Below are positions 1 to 13,445 of a stretch of DNA of 64,000 nt, one piece after another; position 1 is the stretch's first letter; every line of letters starts with the position of its first letter. The notes under the pieces are model-generated. The model ran no database searches and had not been told where the DNA came from. It saw only the letters and a program-made list of their open reading frames with translations. The translations under genes and the position numbers were made by a program. Origin of the DNA: Pteria penguin (Eukaryota > Mollusca > Bivalvia > Pterioida > Pteriidae); contig CM068592.1 in NCBI GenBank assembly GCA_035048485.1, positions 33,460,501 through 33,524,500 of the forward strand, written 5' to 3'.

Positions 1-2045
1 GAGTTATTCAAACAGACAAGACAGTCAGATGCAGCATAGGAACTGACAAGACAGTCAGATGCAGCATAGGAACTGAAGTCAGCATCTCAATATGAATCAC
101 TTATGTCAGTTCGGAAACTAAATTTCATATTTTGTCCAAAACTCGATCTAAAAACATTAACAAGACTTACATTTCAGAAAGGCCTGAACGACACGGTCAT
201 GTTGAATATCATATTGTATTAACTTGGACTCTAGACAAAAAGTTACAAAGAATAACTTGGATAAACATGTTTTATATTGTAAAAATCTATAGCATCATCA
301 GAAGATGGGTTATCAGGTTCGTATTTGGTATCTTTCTTTTAGGAAAGTAAACAAAATATTAAAACCAAATGCAAAATATAGAAATAAAAAAATCAGTCGA
401 AATCAGTTGTCATCGATGATTGCACAATATCATAAAATCATAATTACGACATTCACCGAACCACTATATGTCATGATATATCTGTAAACCAAACCGACAC
501 TTGTGCAAGACGTGATCTATTGTATATCAGATACCTTGACCAAACGCGAACGATGAAGCCGACGCAACCAAATATATAGCATAAGTTCATCTCAAAATAT
601 ATCAAGGTGAACAGAGCTTATAAATTATATGCTTACTTTGTATATGATTATAAACAAATGTGCAGTTTCAAAGCAAATTTATACATTGGCAAAAACGACA
701 CAAAAAGGCATCGGGTACTTCACGCTAAAGTAAGTGACCTCATCCTTTCATCAGATTTGAAAATGAATCTTTCGCATGTTAAAAATAAAGAAAATGTATT
801 CTAAAATATATCATTTTGTTCAATATAACAAGAACCATACTGAATGTCTCTTTAAAATAGAAATGTATATTTTGGTAATGATACAACCAAAATAAAATGC
901 GAACAATTTGATTATTCTGTCACAATAGACGATGAACGCCCAATATTCTTGATTTTATGCTATTGACCTAGATTTCTTTCACTACTGAATCGATTAGTGT
1001 ACCTAAATAAGTTATCAGCTATCATTGTGTTTACACATACAGACAAGCACGGGTTTTTTTTCAAGACGTTATCAAAGGTAAAAAATAAAACACCACTTGT
1101 AGATAACGTCCTCGCATCACAAAAGCGCAGCAAAATACAAAGTCATAAAAATGACGAGGTGTCTTTGGAAATGTGGTAAATATATAAATAAATTGAACGC
1201 AAACACTAGGCGACCGATAAACTCGGAATAAATGATACTCGGGAATCGGGTAATTATCGCAACAGATAACAAATGCAAATATCGTTAAAGAGCATTGAGC
1301 GTTAAAATTGAGCGGTAGAAAAATGAAATGATTTGATCGAACATAAAGATAAGACCACAAGTTAGAAGGTGAGTAGTGATTAATAAATATGCTATGTAAA
1401 AACAGGAGGAACGATGCCAGTTTGCCGCTATCAAGAGATATTTTTCACCTTTGATGGAAACACATGTTCCAAGGAGAACCGTGGGAAAGTCAGCAACTGA
1501 CTAGATAAATCACTATAGTGTATTGGGTACAGCGAAATTCACCTTCAGGTACATCATGGTAGTGCATGATAAGCGGACGGTTATACAGATCTATCAATAT
1601 CAATTGACACTATAAACAGTTATGTAAAAACTATGTGTGTTTAGGAATTTACACTTTCCCCTACAAACTGAACTGTACGTTTTTGTAAGTACATTCATAT
1701 TTCGAAAGATGAAAGATAAAAATTAAACTTTCAAGAGAATTCAACAAACAACAGAGATAGCCATCATTAAATCAATCAAACCACAAATAAAGGCAAACGG
1801 GCGTTTTCATTATGCAGTAAAATGTAAGAAATCCTGCTTAACCACAAGACAGTGTCCATCCCAGACAAGGGAAAACCAAAGAAGATTTATCAGAATTGAA
1901 TTGTGTCAAATACGACGGTAACAATGTGAAAATTTGCTTATCTACCACCGTGTGAAGAGGAAGAGAAGAAAACGGACTCAGGCGTACATATAAACGGGAA
2001 AAAATAGTGAACAGTAGAAAAATAAGAACATGTAATACATCAAAT
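1..2045. other. Non-genic AT-rich DNA with a short tandem duplication
   Basis: No exon-like open frame with splice signals was seen. Positions 15-74 are two adjacent copies of a 30-bp unit beginning GACAAGACAGTCAG. Short open frames here have no recognisable protein character. Confidence 0.5.
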
Positions 2046-2072
2046 AATAATAATAATATTAATAAAAATAAT

Positions 2073-2152
<80 letters not shown>

Positions 2153-2164
2153 CAATAATAATAA
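2046..2164. repeat. (AAT)n trinucleotide microsatellite
   Basis: About 120 bp of nearly uninterrupted AAT/ATA repeats, with a few AAC interruptions near the right end. It creates artificial poly-Asn (plus) and poly-Leu (minus) open frames that should not be annotated as proteins. Confidence 0.95.
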
Positions 2165-2950
2165 TGGGCTAAACTTGTCGAAAACAATCTTCAAGGTACT
2201 ACACTGCTCTACGGTGACGCCATACCTTCTTTCTCACATCATACGTTAAAGGTAACGCAATTATTACGAAGTGTCAAGCGTATAATAACTGAAAAGCATA
2301 AAACACAGTCTACCATCTGTTCAACATATATCCCACCCTGCCAACGGTGGTCATCATGTGCTACTCGTTAGAGCCTTGGAGCCACTAGATGGGGTTTTAG
2401 GAGTTAGAAGACAGGTGATATAAACAAACATCGTCTTGAATCAGCAGGGATGCATATGTTTGCTGTAAAACTAGACAACTGTTACATTATCAAAGCAACG
2501 TTATTTAGAAATTTATACGAAGGTTTCTCTCACTTTATTTTCTTTTTTTTTAAATGAGTAACACTGTAAATATTTACATTTGTTTTCAAGTATTTACAAA
2601 TATCGTACTTGCAATTATTTGTAATTATTTTGTCCCTGAACTTAAAATCATATCATCATAAACCCGCTGTTCGAATACTGATTTCAGATTTTTTATTTCC
2701 GAAAGCTAAAAGTAGTAAATTTAATAACTTTTTAACTGTGAATTCTAATTTCTCTAAAGGAAATTACACTCCAATTTAGTGATGGTCTTTTAAGATAAGT
2801 CTAAGTCGCGTGCCTCCCTAAAAGAAACCTTTAAATTGTCTTAAGAGAGAAATATTCATTTATACAACAAACAAGAGTATCAGTAACTGATGGATACTCC
2901 CCGATCTGGTTTAACCAAACGACAATTAGTGTGTAGAATTACAATGAAAT
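2165..2950. other. Non-genic AT-rich DNA
   Basis: No gene, repeat array or inverted repeat recognised. Confidence 0.4.
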
Positions 2951-2959
2951 AATGGGAAT

Positions 2960-4000
2960 TCTTGAAACTAAGGCCTTTCCTTGCGACCTTCAGTTGGTAT
3001 TGTCCCAAAGAACATATGTGTGAAATATGATAAATTTCTGATTAATGGTCAATGATATATGCTAGAAAGACCTTTCCCGATATTTTAGGGATTTGCTTGG
3101 TGTCTTTGACCTTGCATATATGAACTTGCGTAACCTTTGTCCGAAATTCCCTGTCCCAAGAAATACTTGTGTGGACTGTGATAAAAATCCGATGAATCCT
3201 ATTTTTTTTTAAAGAGATCTTCCAATATTCTAGAGATAGGTTCTGAGTGAATTTCGCATTGTAGAAATGAATGCGTTAAATCTGTCCTAACTTCCCCGTC
3301 ACAAGGAGTATATGCGTGAAATATTATATGATTTTGATGAATGGTCTAAGATATATGAGGCCTTTCCGAATATTATAGGGATGTGCGTTGAGTGGTCATG
3401 ACCTGTTAGAAATGACCATAAGTGACCTTTTTCCTACAGTCCATGACCCAAGTAACATTTGTGTGAAATTCAATACAGTTCTCATGAATGATTTGAGAAA
3501 AGTCCTTTCCCAATATTTAGGTGATACGTGCTGAGTGACTCTGGCCTATCAGAAATGCCCTTGCGTGACTTTTGTCCAAAGGTCCATGCTCTATGGTACA
3601 TCTATATAAAAAATACAATTCTGATTCATGGATTTAGATATATGAAGCGTTTCCCAATAAATGTATTTTGGGAATATCTGCTGAATTACCTTGAAGTTGT
3701 AGAAATGACCTTAAGTGACCTTTGTCCTTAGGTTCCTGTCCTATGGAACATTTGGGTGAAATATGATAAAATTCTAACTAACGGTTTCAGAGATATGAAC
3801 TCGAACGTAGAAAGACAGACGAACGGGACAAAGACTATATGCTTCCCCAAAGTAATAACAAAACTAGATGTGTCGGTTTGTTCCGAGGGCCATTATTCCT
3901 GTAAAACATTTTGGACATTTTGGTCCATTTACAAATGTGCACATCTACAGATTGCGATCATTGCTTATACCGAGTTTTATTGAAATCCCCCTAAGGGTTG
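2960..4000. repeat. Diverged tandem array, unit about 150-160 bp
   Basis: Six or more strongly diverged units share the order 'TGACCTTTGTCC', then 'CCCAAGxAACATxTGTGTGAAAT', then 'GATxAATGGTxxxxGATATATG', then 'CCTTTCCxAATATT'. Anchors recur near 3010, 3160, 3310, 3450, 3580 and 3740. The last unit runs into 'AGACAGACGAACGGGACAAAG', a phrase often seen at the end of such repeats in mollusc genomes (general knowledge, not searched). The open frames across it follow repeat periodicity and are not genes. Confidence 0.65.
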
Positions 4001-4770
4001 CGAAGACAAGGTGAATTTACTGTAATATGTATAAAAATCTAAGTCCAAAGGTCTTAATTCCTGTAAAAAAAAATTTGACAGTATTTCCCTTACAATATGC
4101 ACCTCTACATATTGTGATCTTTATACCAATTTTCATTAAAATCTTCCAAGGCTTTGGGTTTTAAGAGGAAATGAGAAGAAAAAATGCATGTCGTAAAAAA
4201 AAGACTGATACTATACGTCCCTGTCATATATGGCGGGGCATAAAGATTTAGTAGTTTAACACAAAAACTGCACAATGTTTTTACTGCACTGCAATTACAA
4301 CACTGAACTGAATAAGGATACTTTTAAAAAGATGTTTTGGTATGAAATAAACTACTCTCTCAATTGTAAAATGATTGTTGTAAAGAGAAATGGAAACAGA
4401 TACCACTCAACCATCCAGAAGAGAAAACTGAAGACATCTGACAAAAATCACCAAGGACATCCACACAAAAATGACAATAGTAGATATATACAATAAAAAC
4501 GACATTACAAAAATATTCGATTGTGCTACAGTTACGATACCAGCTTAGGACGGTCAGTTGAAGTAACAAACAAAAACAGAAAGGAAAATGAAAGAAATGA
4601 AAGAAAAAAGAGGAGTTACTGGCTCAGTTATGTGGCAGAAGTCACCATGGAGCTATACAATACATGAATATAAATAATATACTAGCACATATAACACATT
4701 ACAAAAATATTTGATTGTAGTGCAATTACGATACCGACTTAGGATGATCAATTAATTTGACAAAAGCCAA
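4000..4770. other. Non-genic AT-rich DNA
   Basis: Two related short phrases with 'ATTACGATACCGACTTAGGA' character occur near 4525-4560 and 4705-4750, suggesting an old local duplication. Nothing else was recognised. Confidence 0.35.
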
Positions 4771-4774
4771 ACAA

Positions 4775-5600
4775 ATGATGTGGTTAACCGGTTTACGGGC
4801 CCATCTTCCCACTCACCGTAACAGCAGAACAATCAAAGGCGTACATTTAAAAATGTATAAATAATCCTCCATGTAAAGAACAAGGGTCAACAGGTATCTC
4901 ATATTGAGAGGTCATAAAAATATAAACACGTAAGGTATTGTAAAACACATGATATAAAAATATATGCGACATCAACAGGACCATGTCTCCTCTGAAAGAG
5001 GTTTGGACAAGGCCCGCCATATAGTCCCCACCGCCCTGTTAGTCAGCGTGCAACGTTCAAGTAAGTCTGCATAAGGCTGTAGAGGGGCCAAATACAAGAC
5101 ATATAGTCTTTTTGATGATCTCAATATCATATTGTCTATTTAGAAGACGTTTGACTATTTTATTACATGAAAAAATAACGTTATCGGAGCCTTTTACTTT
5201 CCGTAGTTTATACACGAGATCACCGTGAAAATTAGGATGGGAAATTCAATTGGATACATAGTGTTGAAAAGAAATATTTCCAAATTTAGATAGAAGTTCT
5301 GAATAAGATCTAAAGAATTTGCCGAATGTTTTTCTAAGCTTGTGATATCTGTAAATCTGAGTTAAAAGTGTAGTAGTAATTTGTAAATTTCGTTTATGAA
5401 AGTCCAAAACATCGGTGCAGCCTCTGACAAATCGAACTAATTGAGGAAAATTTACAATAGGAAATCCAAAATCCTCACGTTTATCATAAATATTAGTATA
5501 TATTAGGTGGTTGATAATTTTGATGTTCAAATCTAAGAAAGGTGTAGATTTATCTCAAGTATTAGCTTTATTCAATTTGAAACACATGTAAAATATCACA
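4775..5600 (-). pseudogene. Decayed retroelement ORF, reverse-transcriptase C-terminal region
   Basis: On the minus strand, one frame reads from about 5580 down to 5057 with motifs typical of the segment downstream of the YxDD core in reverse transcriptases seen in cnidarian and mollusc genomes. In order these are STPFLDLNIKIIN, IYDKREDFGFPIVNFP, QLVRF, RYHKLRKTFGKFFRSYSELL, HPNFHGDLVYKLRK and CLVFGPSTA. The frame is broken by TGA codons before DKSTPF and at 5246-5248, and about 15-20 residues usually present between VNFP and QLVRF are missing. Similarity continues in shifted frames to about 4990 (AVGTIWRALSKPLSEETW-like). The YxDD catalytic region is not visible. It is inactive. The class (Penelope-like or LINE) cannot be decided here, and the family match is from memory. 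Confidence 0.75.
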
Positions 5601-6398
5601 AATCAGTTTCATCACATGACAAACACTCATGTAAGTCTGGACAAGTTAAGTTGTTCAATCTCTCCTCGGCAATTACAAAATCATAGTGACGACTGAAATA
5701 TTTTATGAGACATGCACTAGTCTAGACAGAAAAAAAACCCTCCAATTTCACATAAAATAATTAACAAATATTTATTATGGTTAACCCTTCGGCACTTCTT
5801 CGTATTTTTGTAAACGGGGGTTTAGAGAGCGTCATTGAATTATATTTCCGTTCTGATGGTTTTACTCAGTTTTATTCGTATAGTTCCGATATTGATGAGT
5901 TTACACACACTTTTATACCACTATTCAGAGGCAATATGCTTCTAACCGCAGTATTTTGTATAAATTACATTCTCCATTAATTAGCTGGAGAAAGAAAGAT
6001 TATATTCAGTATGATTAATTTCAGTTTTATCTTCTGCATTGAAATACACCGAAGTCATGTGAAGTATAAATTTATTTACTCTTTCATGACAACTGCACAG
6101 CATCGCATCATATCACTTCCACGTATTTAAGGGCAGGAACATGGACAATTAATTGAAAATTCTTACTGCAGTATTATATATATGCTTTCCTCCTTGACTA
6201 TATCATACAACTAAAATTTTTTAAAATTCTAAAACTTCCAAGATGTTACCAAAATAACAAACTGTACTTGTGAAAAAAAGAATGCCTCTAGCGACTTGTC
6301 TTGTCATAAGCAACACACATACGAAATATGAAAGCCGTATTTCTTACAGTTGAAAAGTTATGTGGAATGTTAAAGGTTTTTGCCACACACAAACGGAA
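5600..6398. other. Non-genic DNA
   Basis: A minus-strand stretch at about 5650-5700 (HYDFVIAEERLNNL) may be an upstream continuation of the retroelement remnant. Otherwise nothing was recognised. Confidence 0.3.
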
Positions 6399-6573
6399 TT
6401 GGTTGGTTGGTTGATTGGTGTTTTGCGTCACTTTCAGCAATTTTTTCTGTTATATCGCGACATGAAAGCGGGAGGTTACCAACCTCTTAAACATAGTGGT
6501 GCAACCCGGGAATCGAACCCGGATCGTCGGCGCCGCAAGAGAAGCGCTTAACCACTACACCAAACCTGCCCCC
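6399..6573 (-). mobile_element. tRNA-derived SINE, copy 1
   Basis: Read on the minus strand, the head from 6573 contains an A-box-like TGGTGTAGTGG and a B box GGTTCGATTCC (reverse complement visible at about 6511-6525). A body with 'AAGAGGTTGGTAACCTCC' and 'ATGTCGCGATATAAC' follows, then a tail ending in TGAAAGTGACGCAAAACACC and (CAAC)n. It shares its whole length with the copy at 39678-39847. No clear target duplication remains, so it is probably older. The 63-aa plus-strand open frame here is antisense to the SINE and not a gene. Confidence 0.88.
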
Positions 6574-8530
6574 AATACTCGGTATGAAAGTCATCTATCT
6601 TATTATTCGACAGATATATCTAAGATTCATTTTTTATCCCTAATGTCAAAGTCCCTAAGATGAAACACGGTATCAATCAAAGCTCTATCTGCAATGAAAA
6701 TAAATGCTAAATGTGCGTTTCATATTCCTTGCTATTCAGAAGATATGGTAAGGGTTATGGGTTTTGTTTTAGTGGGATTTTTTTTATAATTGCCTCTAAG
6801 AACATGGTCAGGTTTAGAATGTTAATAACCTTTGACCTGACAGTCTTTGCTTTCCAATGATATGACGACGGTATGATATTATCTACCCTAGACATTTCCC
6901 CAATGGTTAAACACAAATAAAAGTGCAGTTGAAAGACGCTACCCTCATTTTTGAAATAAAAAAAAAATAGAGATTACGTAGTTACGCATTAACTTGTTTG
7001 CAAAATAATGGTCCATGTTGTACCACCTTACTTCCAGTGTTAATGAATCAGTAGCAGTCACAGATGCTTGATCACTGTATTGCTGAAGGTAACAAACACA
7101 GGACCCAAAACCCATTCAGTTATAAATATAATGCATTATCAGCTTTGTAAATAAAAACAAATAGATAAATTAATAACATTCTCATCAACAAACCAACACA
7201 TTTGGAGCAAGTCCAATACAAAATAGGAAAAAGCGTCAATCAGTTATATGTCACTCACGAAATTAAGTTACCAACAAAAAATATATCTAACACAGCAAAG
7301 TGCCAATATTAGCGTACGCATACTATCAAAGATAACGACTGTGATATATAATTGTCATCTTATTTGGCTGTGTGTTGTACCAATGTAGAACAAATTACAT
7401 TCTCAGAAAGAAACTGCAACAATTAACCCAACACAGTAAGATGCCAGGTAAATGACTAAGATGGGCGTAACACATGTAGTACCACTGCTCTTAGTTTATT
7501 GGTCTGACTCAGACTCGGCATACACGTCGTGGACAAGATAATCAAAACAGAAAACAGAAAAGATTGACAGAGTCGCGGCAAAAAGTCTTCCAGTAATGTT
7601 TTATGAGTCACTACACCTGAGAATTGCAGCGGCTAAAAAACCCTAGCGTGAGCAGAATTTCAGGAGGGCTGTACAGTGTCAATATTTTGTCAGATTCGGC
7701 CTGGAGGAGGAGTATCTGTAATACTGTACAAATACTTCAAACACGTATAATGCAAGTTTGATATAATTTACATGACAGCTGGCACTTGCAATCGACAGAG
7801 GAAAGATGTGGCATTGTATGATTTTCGCAAGTGCTTTCTTCTAAGTGAGAATGGATTTGTTTAAATAAGTACTTTACAAGATATTTACTAATACACCATT
7901 GAATAAAACGAATTTCGATATAATTTTCTGTTAACGTGTTTCGGGTATTTAGACGTTCTCAGAAGACAAATACAAGATACCAATATTACCCATTTCGCAG
8001 CCAAATATACGTGATAAAACAGGGAATAACAGATAAGCATGGATCTCTGGAGAAAACAACGGTGTTATCAAGTGTCATGGTGTAGTAAGCATCCCCTGCA
8101 GACCTGTCATATCCGCCGTGAACCCCATATTTACTATACTATAAGCGGTAGTGCATAATCAAAATCAGTATAAACGACTCAAGTTGTACTTCAGACAAAA
8201 AAAAAATAATAATACAACATCTCAGATAATGAAAACTTATATTGGCCAGTAGGGTCATTACCGGACTGGACTTGGACTGTAAAGTTGAGAAAAATTGACG
8301 TAAGACGTAATTTTTTCATGCCTTTCTGAAAGTAACTTAATAGTAGGTAGAAAACTCAGATGTAGGAAGTCATCACACGGAGTACATATGTATGAAATGA
8401 TGTATGTGTACTAATACATTAATATATTGTAGTTATACAATACAGCATCCTTGTGTACTTATTACACCAATCTTAATATTTCAATATATTAAAAAATAAA
8501 CCCCAAAATTAAACAACAACAACACATTCC
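6574..8530. other. Non-genic DNA
   Basis: No exon, inverted repeat or tandem array recognised. Confidence 0.4.
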
Positions 8531-8532
8531 TC

Positions 8533-8554
8533 ACCCCCCCCCCCCCCCCCCCCC
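8533..8554. repeat. Poly-C tract
   Basis: An uninterrupted run of about 21 C followed by a short AAT run. Such G4-capable homopolymers also occur at about 12567-12584, 27146-27156, 54221-54232 and 61241-61251. Confidence 0.9.
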
Positions 8555-8894
8555 AATAATAATAATAAATAAAATACCTAGAAATTTAGTTTGTAACTAG
8601 TTCGACTGAGAAGTGAAGGGAAAAAGGTAACTGCAATCCCAACCAGTTAACATATCTGAAATGGTTTTCTTCGTTGTTTACTCTCAATTAACTATTATTT
8701 CTAGGTATGAGAAATGTCCAATGAAACGATGGGGCAATATTTTATACTTATATATCAAATAGCAATCTTACTACAGTCAAGTCAAAAGGGAAAATCATCA
8801 ATTCTTCATACGCAAATACTGATCGCACATTCCATGATGTACATGATTGTAAACACCAGTAATAATTATATATTATTAGAATTCCAATCCTTGA

Positions 8895-9330
8895 GGATCA
8901 CTGAAGAGGCAGAAGTTGTCCAAATGTGCATCTGGTGCACAAAATTATAATCTATGTATGTTCTAATATTTACTATAACCACAAGGCCGGTGACACTGCT
9001 AGTAGACTGATAGTTCCCGAGGGCATCATAAGTCTAGTTTTCAGTGCTTCTGTACTGACATGAAATATATACTTCAAATTTTTAGTCATCAAATTAAATA
9101 AATCACTCAAAAACTAAGGAGTATCTCCCTCATGCATAGCTCTGTCCTTAGACTGATTCTTTGGTTCACTTTTCGGTCATTTAGGTTTCAACAATGCTAT
9201 TCAAATACTTATATATTATTAGAATTCCAAACTTGTAACATCAGGATCACTGAAGAGACAGAAAATGTCTAAATGCGCATCTGGTGCACAAAATTATGAC
9301 GTATGCATGTTCTAATATTTCTTACAATAT
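8895..9330. repeat. Dispersed repeat (~430 bp), copy 1
   Basis: Two flanking copies of a core 'ATCACTGAAGAG..CAGAA..TGTC.AAATG.GCATCTGGTGCACAAAATTAT' (8897-8950 and 9240-9300) bracket a middle part with 'GATAGTTCCCGAGGGCATCA' and 'AAACTAAGGAGTATCTCCCT'. The same arrangement recurs at 14560-15000. Similar cores with 'CACTGA.GAG' and 'GCGC.TCTGG' are widespread in mussel genomes (general knowledge, unverified here). Confidence 0.75.
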
Positions 9331-10603
9331 GTTCACAATATGCCATTACATTTAATTTCAACTAACACATTTCTTTTTTTTTTTTAATCCGGCAAGATGA
9401 CAACAAAAACAAAAAATGTTTGATTAAAAGTCAGTTTTATGCACCTAATTCTGACAGTCAATTTAATAAAAACGAAATCGAAATATAAAAGAAAACTATA
9501 GTATGTGATTGACTTTGCATCGCCATTTTTGCTTGGATTCCAAAAGCATATAAGCATCCATTCCTCTAATTAGAAATAGTGTGCTTACCTATAGTAAATC
9601 TTAGATTCAATCAGACTCTCCATAATAAATTAATTGATGTGCTAATTTATCTAATAACACTTATCGGTGGATTTTTCCTCTAACATTCTCATCTTTGTTG
9701 TATACGGACATTTTGGAATCATAAAATGAGTAAGATATTAAGTTAATTATTCAGTATAATTGTTGCATTCTTCTACTTTCATAATCAGATTATATGTATC
9801 TGATGGAGGCTGCATTGCTGATACACACGTACCGTGTATTACAGCGGACATTTTATCTGCTAATTTTCTAGATCTGTTCACTGTAATGTTACTCATTGTT
9901 TCATAGACATGTGTATTCACTATTCTCATAAAAAGAATCCACCAGCCAATCGGATTATACGCTATCCAATACTTGTTTCTTCTAAGTAAAAATTACCCGG
10001 AGCGCTAAAATGATATTCATGCTAAATATTAATACATGTATATTCAATTTTTAAAAACATTTTCTCATTACGTCTTTCCCATCACAACTTAAGAAACAAC
10101 AATATCAATTTCAAGAAATTATAATAAAATATTCCTTATCATATAATACTTTATAATTATAATACAACGACTTAATGATATCATATATTATGCAATGTGT
10201 GATCATAAAATCATTCCTTAATGCATCATTCGTTTTTAGATGAAGGCAACTTCATGCCCTTTGCCTATTTACCATACTTCTCCGATCAATCTTTCGCAGT
10301 TTGACATTTCTGTTCACTTCAGTAAAGTTTGCCACCCAAAGTAGATAGATAATAAATCTGCAAGTAATATGCAGCAAACTTTTGTGAAAGCATCCGTAAA
10401 CAACACCTTTGACATGGGCATCTGCATGTGCAGGTTACCACCCAGGGTTCTCACTGTTTATATATCATGATAAATTAACAAATTGTGTGCGGTAAAATTC
10501 CTGAGCGACATTTTCGCAAAGGAATAATTTCATCAGTGGTGATTCGTGAAGACCACACATAAACAACACGAATACATGAGCGTTTGAATCATGTCATATA
10601 TTG
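9331..10603. other. Non-genic AT-rich DNA
   Basis: No supported exon, array or inverted repeat. Confidence 0.4.
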
Positions 10604-10796
10604 TAGACGGATCTAGAAATTTGGAACAGGAGGTTGCAGCCTCCCATGACTAATATTTAGCACTATTCGGTCCGGAAGGGGGGAGGGTTGCAGCCCTAAA
10701 AATGGTCTAAAATGTTGGGGGTTTTTTTTATAAAATTTTCCTACCAAAAAGGGGAGTGGGTTGCAACCCCTGCAAGCCCCTCTAAATCCGCCAGTG
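10604..10796. mobile_element. MITE-like element with GGCGGATTTAGAG-type ends
   Basis: Left end GACGGATCTAGA and right end (reverse complement) TGGCGGATTTAGAG form diverged terminal inverted repeats. Inside are three palindromic phrases of the type GGGTTGCAGCCC (about 10632, 10687 and 10748). The ends resemble those of the element at 61141-61278. Target duplication is unclear (possibly TATA). Confidence 0.6.
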
Positions 10797-11261
10797 TATA
10801 TAACACATCATTCTACAGAGTTCTTTCAGGTAGTTTTCATTTTCAAATATGTATTTTGCTTCCCTTTGTTAATTTATTTTACGACACCAAGTCCGGATTT
10901 CTTCACCCGTAAGACGGCGACCAGTTATTAGGGAAGTTAAACGGAGTACAACGAGGAAAACAACAGACAACGACATACATAGTGACAGACCATTGTCAAG
11001 AACAGGGACTAGACCCATACCTTACACATCGAGACCGTGTTCATAATTGGTAGCAGATCAACATCACCGCTAAGTTTTCAGTGCTTCAATATTCACAAAT
11101 TATTCACTTTAGAACTTATTGTGATAAAATGTTAGTACTTGTTTGAAAACTAAGATAACCTTCTTTCTCGATTTTTTTTTTTTTTTTGGTATTTATTTAT
11201 TTAAAGCTGTATACCCTGTGTACGATAATACAGTGCATATCATAGATAAATTTATTCTAAA

Positions 11262-11262
<1 letters not shown>
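10797..11262. other. Non-genic DNA
   Basis: Nothing recognised apart from a poly-T run near 11172-11187. Confidence 0.35.

Positions 11263-11264
<2 letters not shown>

Positions 11265-11329
<65 letters not shown>
11265..11329. repeat. (TA)n microsatellite
   Basis: About 32 perfect TA units. The open frame through it (Tyr-Ile repeats) is an artefact. Confidence 0.95.
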
Positions 11330-11330
<1 letters not shown>

Positions 11331-11889
11331 CATAAATAAAAAAAAGGCCCTTGCAAATGTGATCAAATCCGTCGTATTAAGTGAGATATGGCTGTCTAAA
11401 ACGCGATGTTTGTAAACTGAATGTTTATAACCAACTTATCACGTGATCTAATTCGGAAGCCGCATCATTGAGGGCGAGGTAAATAATTTTGACGAGTAAC
11501 TTATAAAAACTGCTCTCAAGTCTTGTAAAGTTAGTATTTACTGAAATTATTTTCTTTTGCAGTCTCCTTTCACCGTATTTGTTTTGATTAAACTGCGCAT
11601 GCGTGAAGTCAGGTTATGGTTGTATTTATGGAATACCCTCTTGATTTGCGAAGTATTTTCTTTTTAATTTGATATCTCCGAGGGTTTGAAGCAACGAAAA
11701 ATGTTATTAACGCAAAGTTAATAACTTCAGCCATACGAGAAAAATAGGTTTGGTTTTACATGCCCTAATTGTTTTTAATTATACCGAACTGTAGGGTACA
11801 CAACTTTAAAACGGCGTGTCTCTTCCTGTTCAATCATTTCGCAATTTAGTTTGTTTACAGATATTTTGGACTTCCTCATGCTTTCGATT

Positions 11890-11975
11890 TTGAATATCAC
11901 TGAAGAACTAAAATTTGTCGAAACGCACACCTGGTGCACTTAGTTAATACTGACATGTATATGTTCGTATATCCC
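11890..11975. repeat. Dispersed repeat core, isolated copy
   Basis: 'ATCACTGAAGAACTAAAATT' followed by 'TCGAAACGCACACCTGGTGC' matches the core of the repeats at 8.9 and 14.6 kb. Only the core part is present. Confidence 0.6.
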
Positions 11976-12564
11976 TTACACGTGACAAAGATAAATGTGA
12001 AGGAAAAGGTGCCATGTAAGTGGTGATTTTTTTAATGTTTGGAATGTTGTTTTGATCGTTTCCATCCCATCTGTCTGTTTTGAATTTACATGTAAAATTT
12101 TATCAGTATTTACGAGAAGATAATTGATAAAATATTACATGACATAGAATATGAATACTTGAACTATACAAAAGCGTCATAACTTATTTTAAAAATAGCG
12201 CTATAAAATGTGAGATCGAACATCACAAGACCTGTCTGTTTATCAGAGTTCAAAAGTAACAAAGACAAAATTTAAGAAATACACATTTATTTTATTCCAC
12301 AAATATTCAGAGTTATGTGTTGGAAAATATTACAAGAAATTCCGCGATAATCAAAATACTCGAAGTGCAAATAAAATATTGTGACATAGCTTTGCTACGG
12401 AACTTGAGATTTTTGTCTTTTTTCTTATGACTAAATCTAGGCAGTTTTTACTGAAAGATTGAATAGAGGAACCTTGGCAAGCTTGATTAATTGTAGTAGA
12501 AGTTACACTCATTACCCAAAAGTCCTGTATGAATTCACTTTTACACACACCTACACACAAAAAC
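11976..12564. other. Non-genic AT-rich DNA
   Basis: Nothing recognised. Confidence 0.35.
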
Positions 12565-12635
12565 CCCCCCCCCCCCCCCCCCCCAAAAAAAAACAAAAAC
12601 AAAAACAAAAACAAAACAAGACCAAAAAAACCAAC
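12565..12635. repeat. Poly-C tract followed by (CAAAAA)n
   Basis: About 18-20 C, then repeats of CAAAAA/CAAAAC. Open frames with poly-Gly or poly-Pro across it are artefacts. Confidence 0.9.
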
Positions 12636-13119
12636 TCCGATTTGTGTAAATAATAACAGTTCCAATAATTGAATAGATTTTAATCGAATGATCATATGAA
12701 TAATTTTGTAATGGTTAACATGAGTTTATAGATAACTTCAATCAGCGGTTAGGAAGTATTCACCCACTAGATACCAGTATCATTTATATTCAGTGCAAAA
12801 TAAAAATCACATGTGTTATCGACCAGAAAAACAACCTCTCAATAATAGTTTTTTATCCCCGAAGAGTTTCGCACCAGGCAGGTTTGCTGTATAACATGGT
12901 TGAATGATTTAACACAGTTTATCACTTCCCAGAGTGCATTGCGTGCAGCAGATGGTTACATTACCTCTCATGTGTTGAAACAAGATGTTAAAGTGCAATT
13001 ATGACACGCGCCAACCTCTGTTTATTACCATGAAGAATGATTGACAGCTTGTTGCAATGTATATATTCTTTATATTTTATTTATATATACACCGACACGA
13101 TGCAATTTAATGGGAGCAT

Positions 13120-13445
13120 CAAAAATCCCAAAGGTAGTAATGACACGCTAAATTTCTATTAAAGGTAAAAATGACAAGCTACATTTCTATTAATGGTAAT
13201 ACAAATACTATATTTCTTTTAACGATAATAATGAAACGCTATATTTCTTTAAAAGGTAATAATGACACGCTATATTCATATTAAAGGTAAAAATGACACG
13301 CTCTATTTCTTCTAAAGGTAATATTGACACGCTCGATTTCTTTTAGAGGTAATAATGACACACTATATTTCTTATAAAGGTAATAATGACACACTATATT
13401 TTAAAAAGGTTTTAATGATGCCCTATATTTCTTTTAAAAACAAGT
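13120..13445. repeat. 31-bp minisatellite, about 10 units
   Basis: The unit 'GGTAATAATGACACGCTATATTTCTTTTAAA' type recurs with period 31 (anchors GACACGC at 13142, 13173, 13233, 13264, 13295 and 13326). Units are moderately diverged. Confidence 0.88.

Noticed and set aside
1838..2249. Poly-Leu (minus) and poly-Asn (plus) open frames
   Set aside because: Both are translations of the AAT microsatellite with no conserved flanking sequence.
6360..6551. 63-aa plus-strand frame ending in an Arg-rich tail
   Set aside because: It is antisense to the tRNA-derived SINE.
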